From Chromohalobacter sp. 296-RDG (lineage in GTDB: Bacteria > Pseudomonadota > Gammaproteobacteria > Pseudomonadales > Halomonadaceae), in NCBI RefSeq assembly GCF_029889885.1, contig NZ_JARANY010000001.1, positions 1 through 64,000 on the forward strand: DNA of 64,000 nucleotides. Direction: 5' to 3'. How positions within the stretch are numbered: the first letter of the stretch is position 1; each line of letters begins with the position of its first letter. This document shows positions 7,244 to 15,923 of this stretch, piece by piece. A program made the position numbers and the translations under genes. The notes beneath the pieces were generated by a model. It saw only the letters and a program-made list of their open reading frames with translations. It was not told the DNA's origin and made no database searches.

Positions 7244-7282
7244 GTGTACACCAGAACTCTCAGTGTACATGTCGGTGTACAC
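7244..7282. repeat. Three copies of GTGTACA
   Basis: GTGTACAC at 7244-7251, GTGTACAT at 7263-7270 and GTGTACAC at 7275-7282. The first and last are 8-base palindromes. The clustering suggests protein binding sites or the end of a decayed element. Confidence 0.5.
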
Positions 7283-7324
7283 GGTGAGGAACTGTGGATC
7301 GGGTTCGGAGAGTTTAAGTCAGGT

Positions 7325-7354
7325 CAAAGAAAAGCCCGTGGTTGAGCGGCTTTC
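7325..7354 (-). terminator. Terminator of tRNA-Leu transcript
   Basis: On the minus strand GAAAGCC pairs with GGCTTTT around an 11-base loop and is followed by CTTT. It lies about 43 bases past the 3' end of the tRNA. Confidence 0.65.
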
Positions 7355-7396
7355 AGAGTATCTTGAGGAGATCAGGTGATGCTTGGGGAATCCCTG

Positions 7397-7481
7397 TGGT
7401 GCGGATGGGGAGACTCGAACTCCCACGCCTCTCGGCACTAGAACCTAAATCTAGCGTGTCTACCAATTCCACCACATCCGC
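7397..7481 (-). tRNA. tRNA-Leu (anticodon UAG)
   Basis: An 85-base class II tRNA with encoded CCA. The acceptor stem GCGGATG pairs with CATCCGC, the D arm has TTGGTAGACAC, and the anticodon stem CTAGA/TCTAG flanks the loop TTTAGGT, giving anticodon TAG. A long variable arm and the T loop GTTCGAGTC follow. It closely resembles E. coli leuW. It reads CTA and, by wobble, other CTN codons. Confidence 0.97.
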
Positions 7482-7657
7482 AGTCGGGCAGGTCGAGCGA
7501 TATTCTACGGATACAGAGAGGGAAGTCAATCGCCATGGGCACTGAGGCGATATTGAAGGTCTTGGAGGGTGTCGGTCACGGTGATACTGGTCGGCATATC
7601 GGCATTGAGCGCAGCATGCGGGAGGTGGCAGGCATGCTAGTCTGTTCCTGTCGAACT

Positions 7658-7685
7658 TTGTTGAATAGTCTTGAGAACTTATAAA
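7658..7685 (+). promoter_or_regulatory. Possible promoter for comF-like gene
   Basis: TTGTTG (7658-7663), 16 bases, then TATAAA (7680-7685). Transcription would begin near 7692, only a few bases before the ATG at 7700, which slightly favours a translation start further downstream. Confidence 0.35.
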
Positions 7686-7699
7686 AGAACCAGTTAATC

Positions 7700-8425
7700 A
7701 TGATAACAGTGAAAAACGTTTGGTATTTGTCTGCCAAGATAAAGATGCTGGTCAACTTGTCGGTGCATGCAGGGTTGCCGGGTCCTTGTGCCTTTTGCAT
7801 GGGCATGACGCCGCCGGCGTCACCGTGGTGCGAGGCATGTTTCGAGGCGTTGCCCTGGAATCGCGTGGCCTGTACGCGCTGTGCCGAGCCGTTGGCGCGT
7901 CCTGCTGATCTGTGCGGCCACTGTCTGCGTCATGCGCCGTCTTTCGATGTGGCGCGGGCGCCGCTACGTTACGAAGATGCTTCGCAGGCATTGCTTCAGC
8001 GCTTCAAGTTCGGCGCGCAACCGCGTGCGGGCATCTTGCTGGCGACGCTCTTTGCACATGATAGGGAAGGTGCGTTACCCGAGGCACTCGTTGCGGTGCC
8101 GACGCATCCGCAGCGGCGGCGTGAACGCGGTTTCGATCATAGCGTCTGGCTGACGCGAGAACTCTCGCATCAATTGGGCGTACCGTGCCAGCGTGCCTGG
8201 CGTGAGCGTGACACGCCGACCCAGCGTGGGCTGACACGCCGTTCGCGTCGCGGCAACGTGCGCGGGGCTTTTGGTGTTGCGCCAGGCTTGCCGGCTCACG
8301 TGGCGCTCGTCGACGACGTGATGACCACCGGCAGTACGCTCTCGGCACTGGCCGATGCCTGCCGAGGGGCGGGCGCCCAGCATGTCGAGGCCTGGGCGAT
8401 GACGCGAACGCCGCGAGAAATCTGA
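7700..8425 (+). CDS. ComF/GntX-family phosphoribosyltransferase-like protein
   Basis: A 241-residue protein of the ComF family, linked to DNA uptake or use of DNA as nutrient in relatives. The N-terminal zinc-ribbon has cysteine pairs at 30/33, 44/47, 58/61 and 72/75. A type I PRTase domain follows, with the PRPP loop VALVDDVMTTGST (about 201-213) and FKFGAQPRAG and RERGFDHS upstream of it. The start is uncertain: ATG 7700, ATG 7748 and a GTG near 7763 all precede the first cysteine pair, and none has a clear ribosome binding site. Confidence 0.88.
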   Translation: MITVKNVWYLSAKIKMLVNLSVHAGLPGPCAFCMGMTPPASPWCEACFEALPWNRVACTRCAEPLARPADLCGHCLRHAPSFDVARAPLRYEDASQALLQRFKFGAQPRAGILLATLFAHDREGALPEALVAVPTHPQRRRERGFDHSVWLTRELSHQLGVPCQRAWRERDTPTQRGLTRRSRRGNVRGAFGVAPGLPAHVALVDDVMTTGSTLSALADACRGAGAQHVEAWAMTRTPREI

Positions 8426-8458
8426 TAGCATGAGGATGCATCTCCAATAGGACACGTC

Positions 8459-9442
8459 ATGACCGCCCCAAAGCACCCGTTCGAAAGTTTGTCGCCCGCA
8501 CACGTGGTCGATGCCGTCGAGTCGCTGGGTTTTTGGTTGCCGGGCGAGCCGTTTGCGCTCAACAGCTACGAGAATCGCGTGTTCCTGTTGAGCGACGACG
8601 ATCGCCGCCGCTGGGTGGCCAAGTTCTATCGTCCCGAGCGTTGGAGCGAAGCGCAGATTCGCGAGGAGCATGCCTTTCTCGATGAACTCGATGCCGCGGG
8701 AGTACCCGGCGCGCCGCCTTGGCGCGACGATGCTGGAGAGACGCTCCATCATGCCTATGGATTTGCGTTCGCGTTGTTTCCGCATCTCGCAGGACAGGCG
8801 CCGGAGCTCGAGGACCCCGCGCATCTCTTTGCTCTTGGTGACTTGATCGGCCAGGTGCATGCCGTGGCACGTCGTGGTTCCTTCCATGCGCGTCCTGTTC
8901 AGGAGCCTATGGCGATCAGCCAAGCCAGTTGTGAGCGCGTGCTGGCGAGCGATTGGCTGAGTCGTCGTCAACGTCAGGCATACGCCCGCATCGTCGAGCG
9001 CCTGCAGACGCTACTGGCCGAACAGCGATGGCCGGAGACGGCCCTGCAACGCGTACATGGCGACTGCCATCTGGGCAACATCCTGGGGCGCGATGAGGAT
9101 TTTGCACTGGTTGACTTCGATGATTGCTGCATGGCGCCAGCGATCCAGGATTTGTGGATGTTATTGACGGCGTCTGAAGCCGACGAATGGCAGATGCAGT
9201 TATCCGAAGTGATCGAGGGTTACGAGCAGCATGTCGAGTTCGATCGGCGCCAACTGCGCTGGATCGAGCCGTTGCGCACGTTGCGATTGATGCGCCATAG
9301 CGCCTGGTTGGCCGACCGCTGGGAAGATCCGGCGTTTCCCAAGGCTTTTCCTTGGGTAGCCAGTGAGGGGTATTGGGATCAGCACATCCGTATTCTCGAG
9401 CAACAGCGCCTCGCGTTGGAAAATCCGCGCTGGCTGGCGTGA
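8459..9442 (+). CDS. srkA: Stress response kinase A (YihE/SrkA-like)
   Basis: A 327-residue Ser/Thr kinase of the YihE/RdoA group, with an aminoglycoside-phosphotransferase-like fold. Relatives counter stress-induced death, including MazF-mediated killing. It has SYENRVFLL in the N-lobe and a VAKFYRPERW segment carrying the ATP-binding lysine. The catalytic loop VHGDCHLGN (about 199-207, Asp202) is present, as is the metal-binding ALVDFDDCCMAPAIQDLW (Asp219). Length matches E. coli SrkA. Start ATG 8459, 33 bases after comF, so the two may be co-transcribed. Confidence 0.92.
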   Translation: MTAPKHPFESLSPAHVVDAVESLGFWLPGEPFALNSYENRVFLLSDDDRRRWVAKFYRPERWSEAQIREEHAFLDELDAAGVPGAPPWRDDAGETLHHAYGFAFALFPHLAGQAPELEDPAHLFALGDLIGQVHAVARRGSFHARPVQEPMAISQASCERVLASDWLSRRQRQAYARIVERLQTLLAEQRWPETALQRVHGDCHLGNILGRDEDFALVDFDDCCMAPAIQDLWMLLTASEADEWQMQLSEVIEGYEQHVEFDRRQLRWIEPLRTLRLMRHSAWLADRWEDPAFPKAFPWVASEGYWDQHIRILEQQRLALENPRWLA

Positions 9443-9613
9443 CTTTGCAGCCTCGAAGGCCCCGGGGCGGCGTCGGGAAATGTAGTGTCGCCGACGTCGG
9501 TGCGAATCGCGCGTGCGTCGCGCTTTGCCGGTGTGGCAAACTTCCGGTGTTGTATTCATTTTGTAACGTATGCCCGATCGGGCGTCATGACGAAGGCACT
9601 CAAAGGCACTTAA

Positions 9614-10168
9614 ATGACAGAAGAACTCGCAACGCATTACCGCGACATCATCGCCGGCTTGGGCGAGGATCCCGATCGGGAAGGGCTACGTGATACGCCC
9701 ATGCGAGCCGCCGAGGCCATGCAGTTTCTCAACCAGGGCTATGGGCAGACGCTCGAGTCATTGGTCAACGGCGCGGTGTTCGAATCGCAGACTGACGAGA
9801 TGGTGCTGATCAAGGACATCGAACTCTATTCGATGTGTGAACATCATTTGTTGCCATTCATCGGCAAGTGCCATATCGCTTATTTGCCCAAGGGCAAGGT
9901 ACTGGGGCTCTCCAAGTTCGCGCGTATCGTCGACATGTATGCGCGACGCATGCAGATTCAGGAAAACCTGACACGCCAGATCGCCGAGGCCGTGCAGGAG
10001 GTGACCGAGGCGCGCGGTGTGGGTGTGATCGTCGAAGCGCAGCACATGTGCATGATGATGCGTGGGGTCGAGAAACAGAATTCGTGCATGAAGACCTCCG
10101 TGATGCTGGGCGCTTTCCGCAATAACTTGAATACGCGTCAGGAGTTCTTGACGCTGGTGCATGGCTGA
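9614..10168 (+). CDS. folE: GTP cyclohydrolase I
   Basis: FolE converts GTP to 7,8-dihydroneopterin triphosphate, the first step of folate synthesis. The 184 residues include the zinc ligands Cys75 and His78 in MCEHHLLPF and Cys146 in [30 protein letters not shown] is also conserved. It is followed by folX after 57 bases. The start at ATG 9614 fits the family's short form. Confidence 0.97.
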   Translation: MTEELATHYRDIIAGLGEDPDREGLRDTPMRAAEAMQFLNQGYGQTLESLVNGAVFESQTDEMVLIKDIELYSMCEHHLLPFIGKCHIAYLPKGKVLGLSKFARIVDMYARRMQIQENLTRQIAEAVQEVTEARGVGVIVEAQHMCMMMRGVEKQNSCMKTSVMLGAFRNNLNTRQEFLTLVHG

Positions 10169-10225
10169 GCGCGGCGTCGATCACCGTCGCGTGACGCGCG
10201 TTTCACACTTTAGGAGAAATGCTGC

Positions 10226-10624
10226 ATGGCCTTACATGCCCTGAACGATCAGCACCTCGATCACGATCTGGCAACGATTAACATCAAGAATCTGCGCCTG
10301 CGTACCCATATCGGTATCAAGGACGAGGAAATCCAGAACCGCCAGGATGTGGTGATCAATGCCATCATCCGTTATCGGGCCGATCGCGCGGTCAAGTTCG
10401 ATCATATCGAGCAGGCACTCAATTATCGTACGATCACCAAGCATATCATCGGCTATGTCGAGGATAACCGCTTCCTCTTGCTGGAACGCATGACCCGCGA
10501 GGTTCTGGATATCATCATGAGTTACGAGCAGGTCCTCACGGCGCAAGTGGAAATCGACAAGCCTTTCGCGCTGCGTTTTTCCGACTCTGTCTCGGTGACG
10601 CTATCGGACTCGCGGCTCGATTGA
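10226..10624 (+). CDS. folX: Dihydroneopterin triphosphate 2'-epimerase
   Basis: A 132-residue member of the FolB/FolX fold. [20 protein letters not shown] and [12 protein letters not shown] follow E. coli FolX almost residue for residue, and the segment [19 protein letters not shown] ends in the typical ADSV-like FSDSVSVTL. FolX epimerises dihydroneopterin triphosphate at C2'. The choice of FolX over FolB rests on these segments and the adjacent folE. AGGAGAAA precedes ATG 10226. Confidence 0.9.
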   Translation: MALHALNDQHLDHDLATINIKNLRLRTHIGIKDEEIQNRQDVVINAIIRYRADRAVKFDHIEQALNYRTITKHIIGYVEDNRFLLLERMTREVLDIIMSYEQVLTAQVEIDKPFALRFSDSVSVTLSDSRLD

Positions 10625-10667
10625 GGCGACATGACCATGTCATCGGTATTCGGCTGGGAGTCGCGTC

Positions 10668-11120
10668 GTGAACGGTAAGCTCGAACACTTCGACGACGCG
10701 GCCCAGCGCGGCGTGATCGTCGGCAACGATGGACATCGTTATACGTTCACATTGACCGAGTGGCGTGGCCGGGGCCTTCCCAGGGAAGGCAGTCGGCTAC
10801 GTTTCGATGGCGACGCTGGTCGTGCCGAGCAGGTGTTCGATGCCCCCGTTCCTCAGCGCACCGCGCGGCAGACGCGTGACGATCAGGGGCACATCAAATC
10901 TTCTTTATTGTCGCCCTGGGCGGTGCTGGCGCTGGTGCTTGTCGCCGTGGCTCCGCTGTTCGCGTCTTATATGCTGCTCGTCGATGTGCTGGCGATCCTA
11001 CTGGCCGTGCTTGGGATCCGGCAGATACGGCGCTCGCCGTCGCGTTACAGGGGGCAGGCACTGTGTGGGGCCGCCATTGCCATCGCGGTGCTGAGTCTCT
11101 TTATCTGGGGTGTTGGGTGA
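10668..11120 (+). CDS. Cold-shock-like N-domain membrane protein of unknown function
   Basis: A 150-residue protein starting at GTG 10668, 9 bases after GGGAG; no in-frame ATG is available nearby. The first 60 or so residues (NGKLEHFD, RGVIVGNDGHRYTFTLTEWRG, LRFDGDAG) have the spacing of a cold-shock/OB-fold domain. Two hydrophobic segments follow (about 85-115 and 128-150), separated by a basic loop RQIRRSPSRYRGQ. Proteins that join a cold-shock-like domain to membrane segments exist in other gammaproteobacteria without a settled function. Confidence 0.7.
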   Translation: MNGKLEHFDDAAQRGVIVGNDGHRYTFTLTEWRGRGLPREGSRLRFDGDAGRAEQVFDAPVPQRTARQTRDDQGHIKSSLLSPWAVLALVLVAVAPLFASYMLLVDVLAILLAVLGIRQIRRSPSRYRGQALCGAAIAIAVLSLFIWGVG

Positions 11121-11225
11121 ACGTCATGTCAGGGTGCGCTGCGTTTGGTGGCATCAAGAGACTCGGCATAAGATGAATTCACGGCGACGGCCAGCGTCGC
11201 CCTCATTGTCAGGAAGGAGAACGCC

Positions 11226-12683
11226 ATGGAGTCCCTTCAGGAGAACTCGCTGTTTCGTCCCTTTGCCTATATCGATGGCAATTGGGTGGCAGCGGACAGC
11301 GGCGAACAGATCGAGGTCGACGACCCGGCCACCGGTGAGGTCGTGGGACGCATGCCCAAGCTGGGGCGTGCCGAGACTGAGCGTGCCATCGAAGCCGCCG
11401 AGTCGGCCTGGCCGGCCTGGCGTGCCCTGACGGCGCAAGAGCGCGCGGATACCCTGATGAAATGGTACGACCTGATGCTCGAGCATCAGGACCAGCTGGC
11501 GGCGATCATGACCGCCGAGCAGGGCAAGCCTATCAAGGAGGCGGCCGGTGAAATCGCCTATGCGGCGAGTTTCCTGCGCTGGTTCGCCGAGGAAGCGCGG
11601 CGCGTCTATGGCGACACCATCCCTGCGGCCAAGTCCAACCAGCGCATCGTGGTGCTCAAGCAGCCGATCGGCGTCGTCGGGGCGATCACGCCGTGGAATT
11701 TCCCGTCGTCGATGATCACTCGCAAGGCGGCGGCGGCATTGGCGGCGGGGTGCCCGATCGTCATCAAACCGGCCAGTCAGACGCCGTTTTCTGCTACCGC
11801 GCTGGCGGCGCTGGCCGAGCAGGCCGGGGTGCCGCGCGGCGTGTTCAATGTGGTGCCGGGGCGCGCCAGCGAGATCGGCAAGGCGATGACTGAATCGCCC
11901 GTGGTGCGCAAGATCACCTTCACCGGCTCGACCGAGGTGGGCAGCCAGTTGATGGCCGGCGCCGCCGAGCATATCCAGAAGATTTCGCTGGAGTTGGGGG
12001 GCAACGCGCCGTTTCTGGTGTTCGAAGACGCCGATCTCGATGCCGCCGTCGAGGGCGCGATGGCCAGCAAGTTCCGCAATGCCGGCCAGACCTGCGTGTG
12101 CACCAACCGCTTTCTGGTGCAGTCCAGCGTGATCAATGCTTTCAGCGAAAAGCTGGCGGCGGCCATGAACAGCGAATTGCACGTCGGCCCGGGCACCGAA
12201 AAAGGCGTGAATATAGGGCCGTTGATCGACGATGACGCCGTTGCCAAGGTCTCTGAGCATATTCAGGATGCCGTCGAGAGGGGCGCCGAGTTGTTGTTGG
12301 GTGGTCATACGCACCCGTTGGGTGGGCGCTTTTTCTCCCCGACACTGGTGAGTCATGCCAATACCGACATGAAGGTGGCACACGAGGAAACCTTCGGGCC
12401 GTTGGCGGCGGTACTGCCGTTCGATGACGAGGAAGCTGCCGTGAAGATGGCCAATGACACGCGCTTTGGGCTGGCATCGTACTTCTATGCCAACGATCTG
12501 AGTCGTGTTTGGCGCGTGGCCGAAGCGTTGGAGTACGGCATGGTCGGCATCAATACGGGATTGATCTCCAACGCCAGCGCGCCGTTCGGGGGCGTCAAGG
12601 CCTCGGGGCTGGGGCGTGAAGGCTCCAAGTACGGTATCGACGAATACATGGAAACCAAGTACCTGTGCATGGATCTGGGCTGA
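11226..12683 (+). CDS. gabD: Succinate-semialdehyde dehydrogenase, NAD(P)+
   Basis: A 485-residue aldehyde dehydrogenase of the GabD group, which oxidises succinate semialdehyde to succinate in GABA breakdown. TPWNFP (155-160), FTGSTEVG (232-239), the catalytic Glu256 in LELGGNAPF and nucleophile Cys290 in NAGQTCVC are present. The C-terminus has the GabD-like GREGSKYGIDEYMETKYLC. No gabT is adjacent in the window. AAGGAGAA precedes ATG 11226. A paralogue acting on other semialdehydes cannot be excluded. Confidence 0.9.
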   Translation: MESLQENSLFRPFAYIDGNWVAADSGEQIEVDDPATGEVVGRMPKLGRAETERAIEAAESAWPAWRALTAQERADTLMKWYDLMLEHQDQLAAIMTAEQGKPIKEAAGEIAYAASFLRWFAEEARRVYGDTIPAAKSNQRIVVLKQPIGVVGAITPWNFPSSMITRKAAAALAAGCPIVIKPASQTPFSATALAALAEQAGVPRGVFNVVPGRASEIGKAMTESPVVRKITFTGSTEVGSQLMAGAAEHIQKISLELGGNAPFLVFEDADLDAAVEGAMASKFRNAGQTCVCTNRFLVQSSVINAFSEKLAAAMNSELHVGPGTEKGVNIGPLIDDDAVAKVSEHIQDAVERGAELLLGGHTHPLGGRFFSPTLVSHANTDMKVAHEETFGPLAAVLPFDDEEAAVKMANDTRFGLASYFYANDLSRVWRVAEALEYGMVGINTGLISNASAPFGGVKASGLGREGSKYGIDEYMETKYLCMDLG

Positions 12684-12721
12684 TCCCACAGAGGTAAGAG
12701 TTAAGAAGTAAGAGGGAAGAA

Positions 12722-12757
12722 AAGCCCCTGTATCCATCTACGGGGGCTTTAGCTTTT
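12722..12757. terminator. Bidirectional rho-independent terminator between gabD and purH
   Basis: A 12-bp stem pairs AAAGCCCCTGTA (12722-12733) with TACGGGGGCTTT (12740-12751) around a six-base loop, with one G-T pair. T-rich tails follow on both strands (TAGCTTTT plus, TCTT minus). Confidence 0.85.
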
Positions 12758-12778
12758 CGTAGCAAAGGTCATCCTGAC

Positions 12779-12810
12779 CTTCCGTCTTCCGTCTTCCGTC
12801 TTCCGTCTTC
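12779..12810. repeat. Tandem 7-bp repeat CTTCCGT, 4.6 units
   Basis: Four perfect CTTCCGT units plus CTTC. The end of the array touches the purH stop codon at 12809, so unit number changes would alter the very end of the gene's 3' region. Confidence 0.85.
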
Positions 12811-14398
12811 AGTGCCTGAAGTGGCGCATATCGGTGAAGACCATGGCGATACCGGCTTCGTTGGCGGCATCGATCACTTCCTGGTCTCGCATCGAGCCGC
12901 CAGGTTGGATGACGGCGGTGATACCGGCAGCGGCGGCAGCGTCGATGCCATCGCGGAAGGGGAAGAAGGCGTCAGAGGCCATTACCGAGCCGGGCACTTC
13001 CAGACTTTCGTCTGCGGCCTTGATACCGGCGATCCTGGCCGAGTAGACGCGGCTCATCTGCCCGGCGCCCACGCCGATGGTCTGACCGTGCTTGGCATAG
13101 ACGATGGCGTTGGATTTGACGAACTTGGCAACTTTCCAGGCAAAGCTGAGATCGCTTAGTTCTTGGGCGCTGGGCGCGCGCTCGGTGACGGTGCGTAGTT
13201 GGTCGGATTCGACCATGCCCTGGTCGCGGTCCTGGACCAGGAGCCCGCCGGTGACGCGCTTGAAATCATGGGCAGGACGCGGCTGACTGGGCCAGTGCTC
13301 GCTGACATCGAGCAGGCGCACGTTTTTCTTCCCGGCGACGATCTCGGCGGCGGCATCGTCGATGCCCGGCGCGATGATGACTTCCACGAACTGGCGGTCG
13401 ACGATGGCACGTGCCGTATCGGCGTCCAGTGGGCGGTTGAAGGCGATGATACCGCCGAAGGCGCTGGTGGGGTCGGTAGCGAACGCGCTCTGATAGGCGG
13501 CGAGCGGCGTGTCGGCAATGGCGACGCCGCAAGGATTGGCATGCTTGACGATGACGCAGGCCGTCTCGCTGAAGACCTTGACGCACTCGAAGGCGGCATC
13601 GGTGTCAGCGACGTTGTTGAACGACAATGCCTTGCCCTGGCGCTGCTCTGCCGTGGTCACGCTGGCTTCGGTGGCATCTGTCTCGGCATAGAAGGCTGCC
13701 TGCTGATGCGGGTTTTCGCCGTAGCGCATCGCCTGTTTTTTCTGGAACTGCACGTTATAGGTCCGCGGGAAGTTCGCCTCGCCGCCTTCCACCAAGGTAC
13801 CCAGATAATTGGCGATGGCGCTGTCGTAGCCGGCAGTATGCTCGAAGGCCTTGACCGCCAGGTCGAAACGCAGCGTTGCGCCGACGCCGCCATGTGTACG
13901 CATGTCGTCGAGCACGCGGCCATAGTCGGACGCATTGACCACGACGCTGGTGTGAGCGTGGTTCTTGGCACAGGCGCGGACCATGGTGGGGCCACCGATG
14001 TCGATGTTCTCGATGGCCTCTTCCAGCGTGCAATCGTCACGGGCAATGGTGTCGGCGAAGGGGTAGAGGTTGACCACGACCATGTCGATGGCGTCGATGT
14101 CATGCTCGGCCATTACCTCGTCGTCTTGCCCACGGCGCCCAAGAATGCCGCCATGAATCTTGGGGTGCAGCGTCTTGACGCGACCATCCATGATTTCCGG
14201 GAAGCCGGTATGCTGCGAGACCTCCGTGACCGGGATGCCGTGTTCGCTGAGTAGGCGAAAGGTGCCGCCGGTGGAGAGCAGGGCGACGCCGTTTGTGCTG
14301 AGTTCGCGGGCGAAATCGACGATGCCAGTCTTGTCGGACACGCTGATCAATGCGCGGCGCACAGGCTGGGGAGACGAGGATGCGGTGTGATCGGCCAT
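12809..14398 (-). CDS. purH: Bifunctional AICAR formyltransferase / IMP cyclohydrolase
   Basis: PurH catalyses the last two steps of IMP synthesis. The N-terminal MGS-like cyclohydrolase domain (about 1-200) has [17 protein letters not shown] and [11 protein letters not shown]. The C-terminal formyltransferase domain has [14 protein letters not shown], the catalytic Lys-His pair in [11 protein letters not shown], and [12 protein letters not shown] near the end. 529 residues is the normal length. It lies downstream of fis on the same strand, separated by about 100 bases, so it probably has its own promoter. Confidence 0.97.
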   Translation of the reverse strand: MADHTASSSPQPVRRALISVSDKTGIVDFARELSTNGVALLSTGGTFRLLSEHGIPVTEVSQHTGFPEIMDGRVKTLHPKIHGGILGRRGQDDEVMAEHDIDAIDMVVVNLYPFADTIARDDCTLEEAIENIDIGGPTMVRACAKNHAHTSVVVNASDYGRVLDDMRTHGGVGATLRFDLAVKAFEHTAGYDSAIANYLGTLVEGGEANFPRTYNVQFQKKQAMRYGENPHQQAAFYAETDATEASVTTAEQRQGKALSFNNVADTDAAFECVKVFSETACVIVKHANPCGVAIADTPLAAYQSAFATDPTSAFGGIIAFNRPLDADTARAIVDRQFVEVIIAPGIDDAAAEIVAGKKNVRLLDVSEHWPSQPRPAHDFKRVTGGLLVQDRDQGMVESDQLRTVTERAPSAQELSDLSFAWKVAKFVKSNAIVYAKHGQTIGVGAGQMSRVYSARIAGIKAADESLEVPGSVMASDAFFPFRDGIDAAAAAGITAVIQPGGSMRDQEVIDAANEAGIAMVFTDMRHFRH

Positions 14399-14455
14399 GG
14401 GGCTCCACTTTTGAAAGGTGAGGGACGATTGACGCCAGACACTAGCGTGAAACGT

Positions 14456-14485
14456 GAAGAGCGCCCGGCGAGAGCGCTCCTGTCA
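14456..14485 (-). terminator. Weak terminator-like hairpin after fis
   Basis: On the minus strand GAGCGC pairs with GCGCTC around nine bases, then TTCACGTTTC. The T content is poor, so termination may be partial. Confidence 0.3.
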
Positions 14486-14498
14486 GATCGGTTCGGAC

Positions 14499-14798
14499 TC
14501 AGATCAGGTCATACTGTTTGAGCTTCTTGCGCAGGGTGCCGCGATTGAGGCCCAGCATGTCGGCAGCACGTGTCTGGTTGCCGTCGGCGTAGCGCATCAC
14601 GGCCTCCAGCAAGGGCACTTCGACCTCGGTCAGCACCATGCCATAAAGGTCACTGACCGTTTCGCCATCCAGGTGGCCGAAGTAGCGCTGCATGGCGAGC
14701 TCGACCGACTCACGCAAGGTTTGCTGATGCGCTGGCGATGCTGTGGCGCTGGCATCGAGCGTATTCTGATCGATGGGAAATGCTTGCCTGCTGGTCAT
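14499..14798 (-). CDS. fis: DNA-binding protein Fis
   Basis: A 99-residue nucleoid protein that bends DNA, activates rRNA promoters and aids site-specific recombination. The C-terminal helix-turn-helix [20 protein letters not shown] is nearly identical to enterobacterial Fis, and the preceding [16 protein letters not shown] is also conserved. The start overlaps the dusB stop (ATGA), the classic dusB-fis operon. The N-terminus is less conserved, as is normal. Confidence 0.97.
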   Translation of the reverse strand: MTSRQAFPIDQNTLDASATASPAHQQTLRESVELAMQRYFGHLDGETVSDLYGMVLTEVEVPLLEAVMRYADGNQTRAADMLGLNRGTLRKKLKQYDLI

Positions 14799-15829
14799 GC
14801 TGCATTGCTTCCATTTGAGGCCAACGCAAGCGCATCGTGAGCGAGCGAATCCACGAAGCGGTGTTGGGCCGAGGGCTGTTCCAGAACGTTGAAGCGTGCG
14901 CGCAATGCCGCCGCTTGTGGGCGAGTGGCGAGATACCAGCCCACATGCTTGCGTGCGATGCGCACCCCCATGTGTTCACCGTAAAAGGCATGCAGTGCCT
15001 CGAGATGACGGTGCATCACGGCGGCGATTTCTGCGGGCGTCGGGGGCGCCAGAGTATCACCGGTACGTAAGTAGTGTTCGATCTCGCGAAAGATCCACGG
15101 GTTGCCTTGGGCGCCGCGTCCGATCATGACCGCATCGGCTTTAGTGTAGTCGAGGACGCGAGCGGCTTTCTCGGCGCTGTCGATATCGCCATTGGCGAAC
15201 ACCGGCAACGATACCGCTTGCTTGATCGCGGCGATGGTGTCGTATTCGGCGTCGCCTCGATAGCGCTGTGCGCGGGTGCGGCCATGCACTGCGAGTGCTT
15301 GGATGCCGGCGGCCTCGGCCAACTGTGCGATGCGTTTGCCGTTGAGCGACTCCGAGCACCAGCCGGTACGGATCTTCAATGTCACCGGGACATCCACAGC
15401 CGCAACGACGCTTTCGAGAATTGCTGCAACTAAACGCTCATCACGCAATAGCGCGGAGCCGGCGGCCTTGTTGCAGACCTTCTTGGCAGGGCACCCCATG
15501 TTGATATCGACGATCTCGGCGCCTTGCGCAACATTGAGGCGCGCGGCTTCAGCGAGCATTTCCGGGTCGCCGCCGGCGATCTGTACATCGCGCGGGCCGG
15601 GCTCGCCGGCATGATCGAGACGCTGTCGCGACTTGCGGGTATGCCATAGGCGCGCGTCGGCGGTGACCATTTCCGAGACGACCAGGCCCGCGCCGAGTTC
15701 TCGACACAATTGCCGAAACGGACGGTCGGTCACGCCCGCCATGGGAGCGAGAATCGCCCGGTTGGGCAATGCGTAAGGGCCGATGCGCGGCAACGGCGAC
15801 ACCGGAGATGAGACATGGGTCGGCATCAC
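14795..15829 (-). CDS. dusB: tRNA-dihydrouridine synthase B
   Basis: This FMN enzyme reduces uridines in the tRNA D loop. Its 344 residues begin with the TIM-barrel segment [26 protein letters not shown]. The catalytic cysteine is Cys113 in [12 protein letters not shown], and [14 protein letters not shown] is the flavin phosphate site. It lies between prmA and fis, an order conserved across gammaproteobacteria. The first two residues are both methionine. Confidence 0.96.
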   Translation of the reverse strand: MMPTHVSSPVSPLPRIGPYALPNRAILAPMAGVTDRPFRQLCRELGAGLVVSEMVTADARLWHTRKSRQRLDHAGEPGPRDVQIAGGDPEMLAEAARLNVAQGAEIVDINMGCPAKKVCNKAAGSALLRDERLVAAILESVVAAVDVPVTLKIRTGWCSESLNGKRIAQLAEAAGIQALAVHGRTRAQRYRGDAEYDTIAAIKQAVSLPVFANGDIDSAEKAARVLDYTKADAVMIGRGAQGNPWIFREIEHYLRTGDTLAPPTPAEIAAVMHRHLEALHAFYGEHMGVRIARKHVGWYLATRPQAAALRARFNVLEQPSAQHRFVDSLAHDALALASNGSNAA

Positions 15830-15923
15830 GAGACGCGTCTAGATGGTGAAAGGGGGTCATGATAGCCGCCAGAACGATGTTCTTGAAGGGGCTTTTCGTC
15901 GCCACTGGTGTGGCCGCCCTTCA

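Larger units (their letters stand above)
6959..7324. other. Gene-poor stretch next to tRNA-Leu
   Basis: No convincing gene was found here. It holds a 10-bp perfect inverted repeat (6993-7002 with 7011-7020) without a T-run, and three GTGTACA copies. Short open minus-strand frames of about 50 and 30 codons (roughly 7165-7315 and 7075-7165, in different frames) might be remnants of a decayed gene, but they are short enough to occur by chance. Confidence 0.5.
12684..12810. repeat. GA/CT-tract intergenic repeat, copy C (gabD-purH)
   Basis: AGTTAAGAAGTAAGAGGGAAGA (about 12696-12720 region) follows the gabD stop. A terminator hairpin sits in the middle, and the far side is a pyrimidine tract made of CTTCCGT units. 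It lies between convergent genes. Confidence 0.6.

Noticed and set aside
7075-7315. Short minus-strand open frames that read like protein sequence
   Set aside because: They are about 50 and 30 codons in different frames without a ribosome binding site. Kept only as possible gene remnants, not called as genes.
7576-7806. A 76-codon minus-strand frame overlapping the 5' end of the comF-like gene
   Set aside because: No domain, no ribosome binding site, and it overlaps a well-supported gene.
11154-12737. A 527-codon open frame on the minus strand opposite gabD
   Set aside because: It mirrors the gabD coding frame in a GC-rich gene, has no recognisable domain, and has His/Arg-rich composition typical of shadow frames.
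13199-14254. A 351-codon plus-strand frame inside purH
   Set aside because: It lies fully opposite purH, a clear full-length gene, and shows no family pattern.
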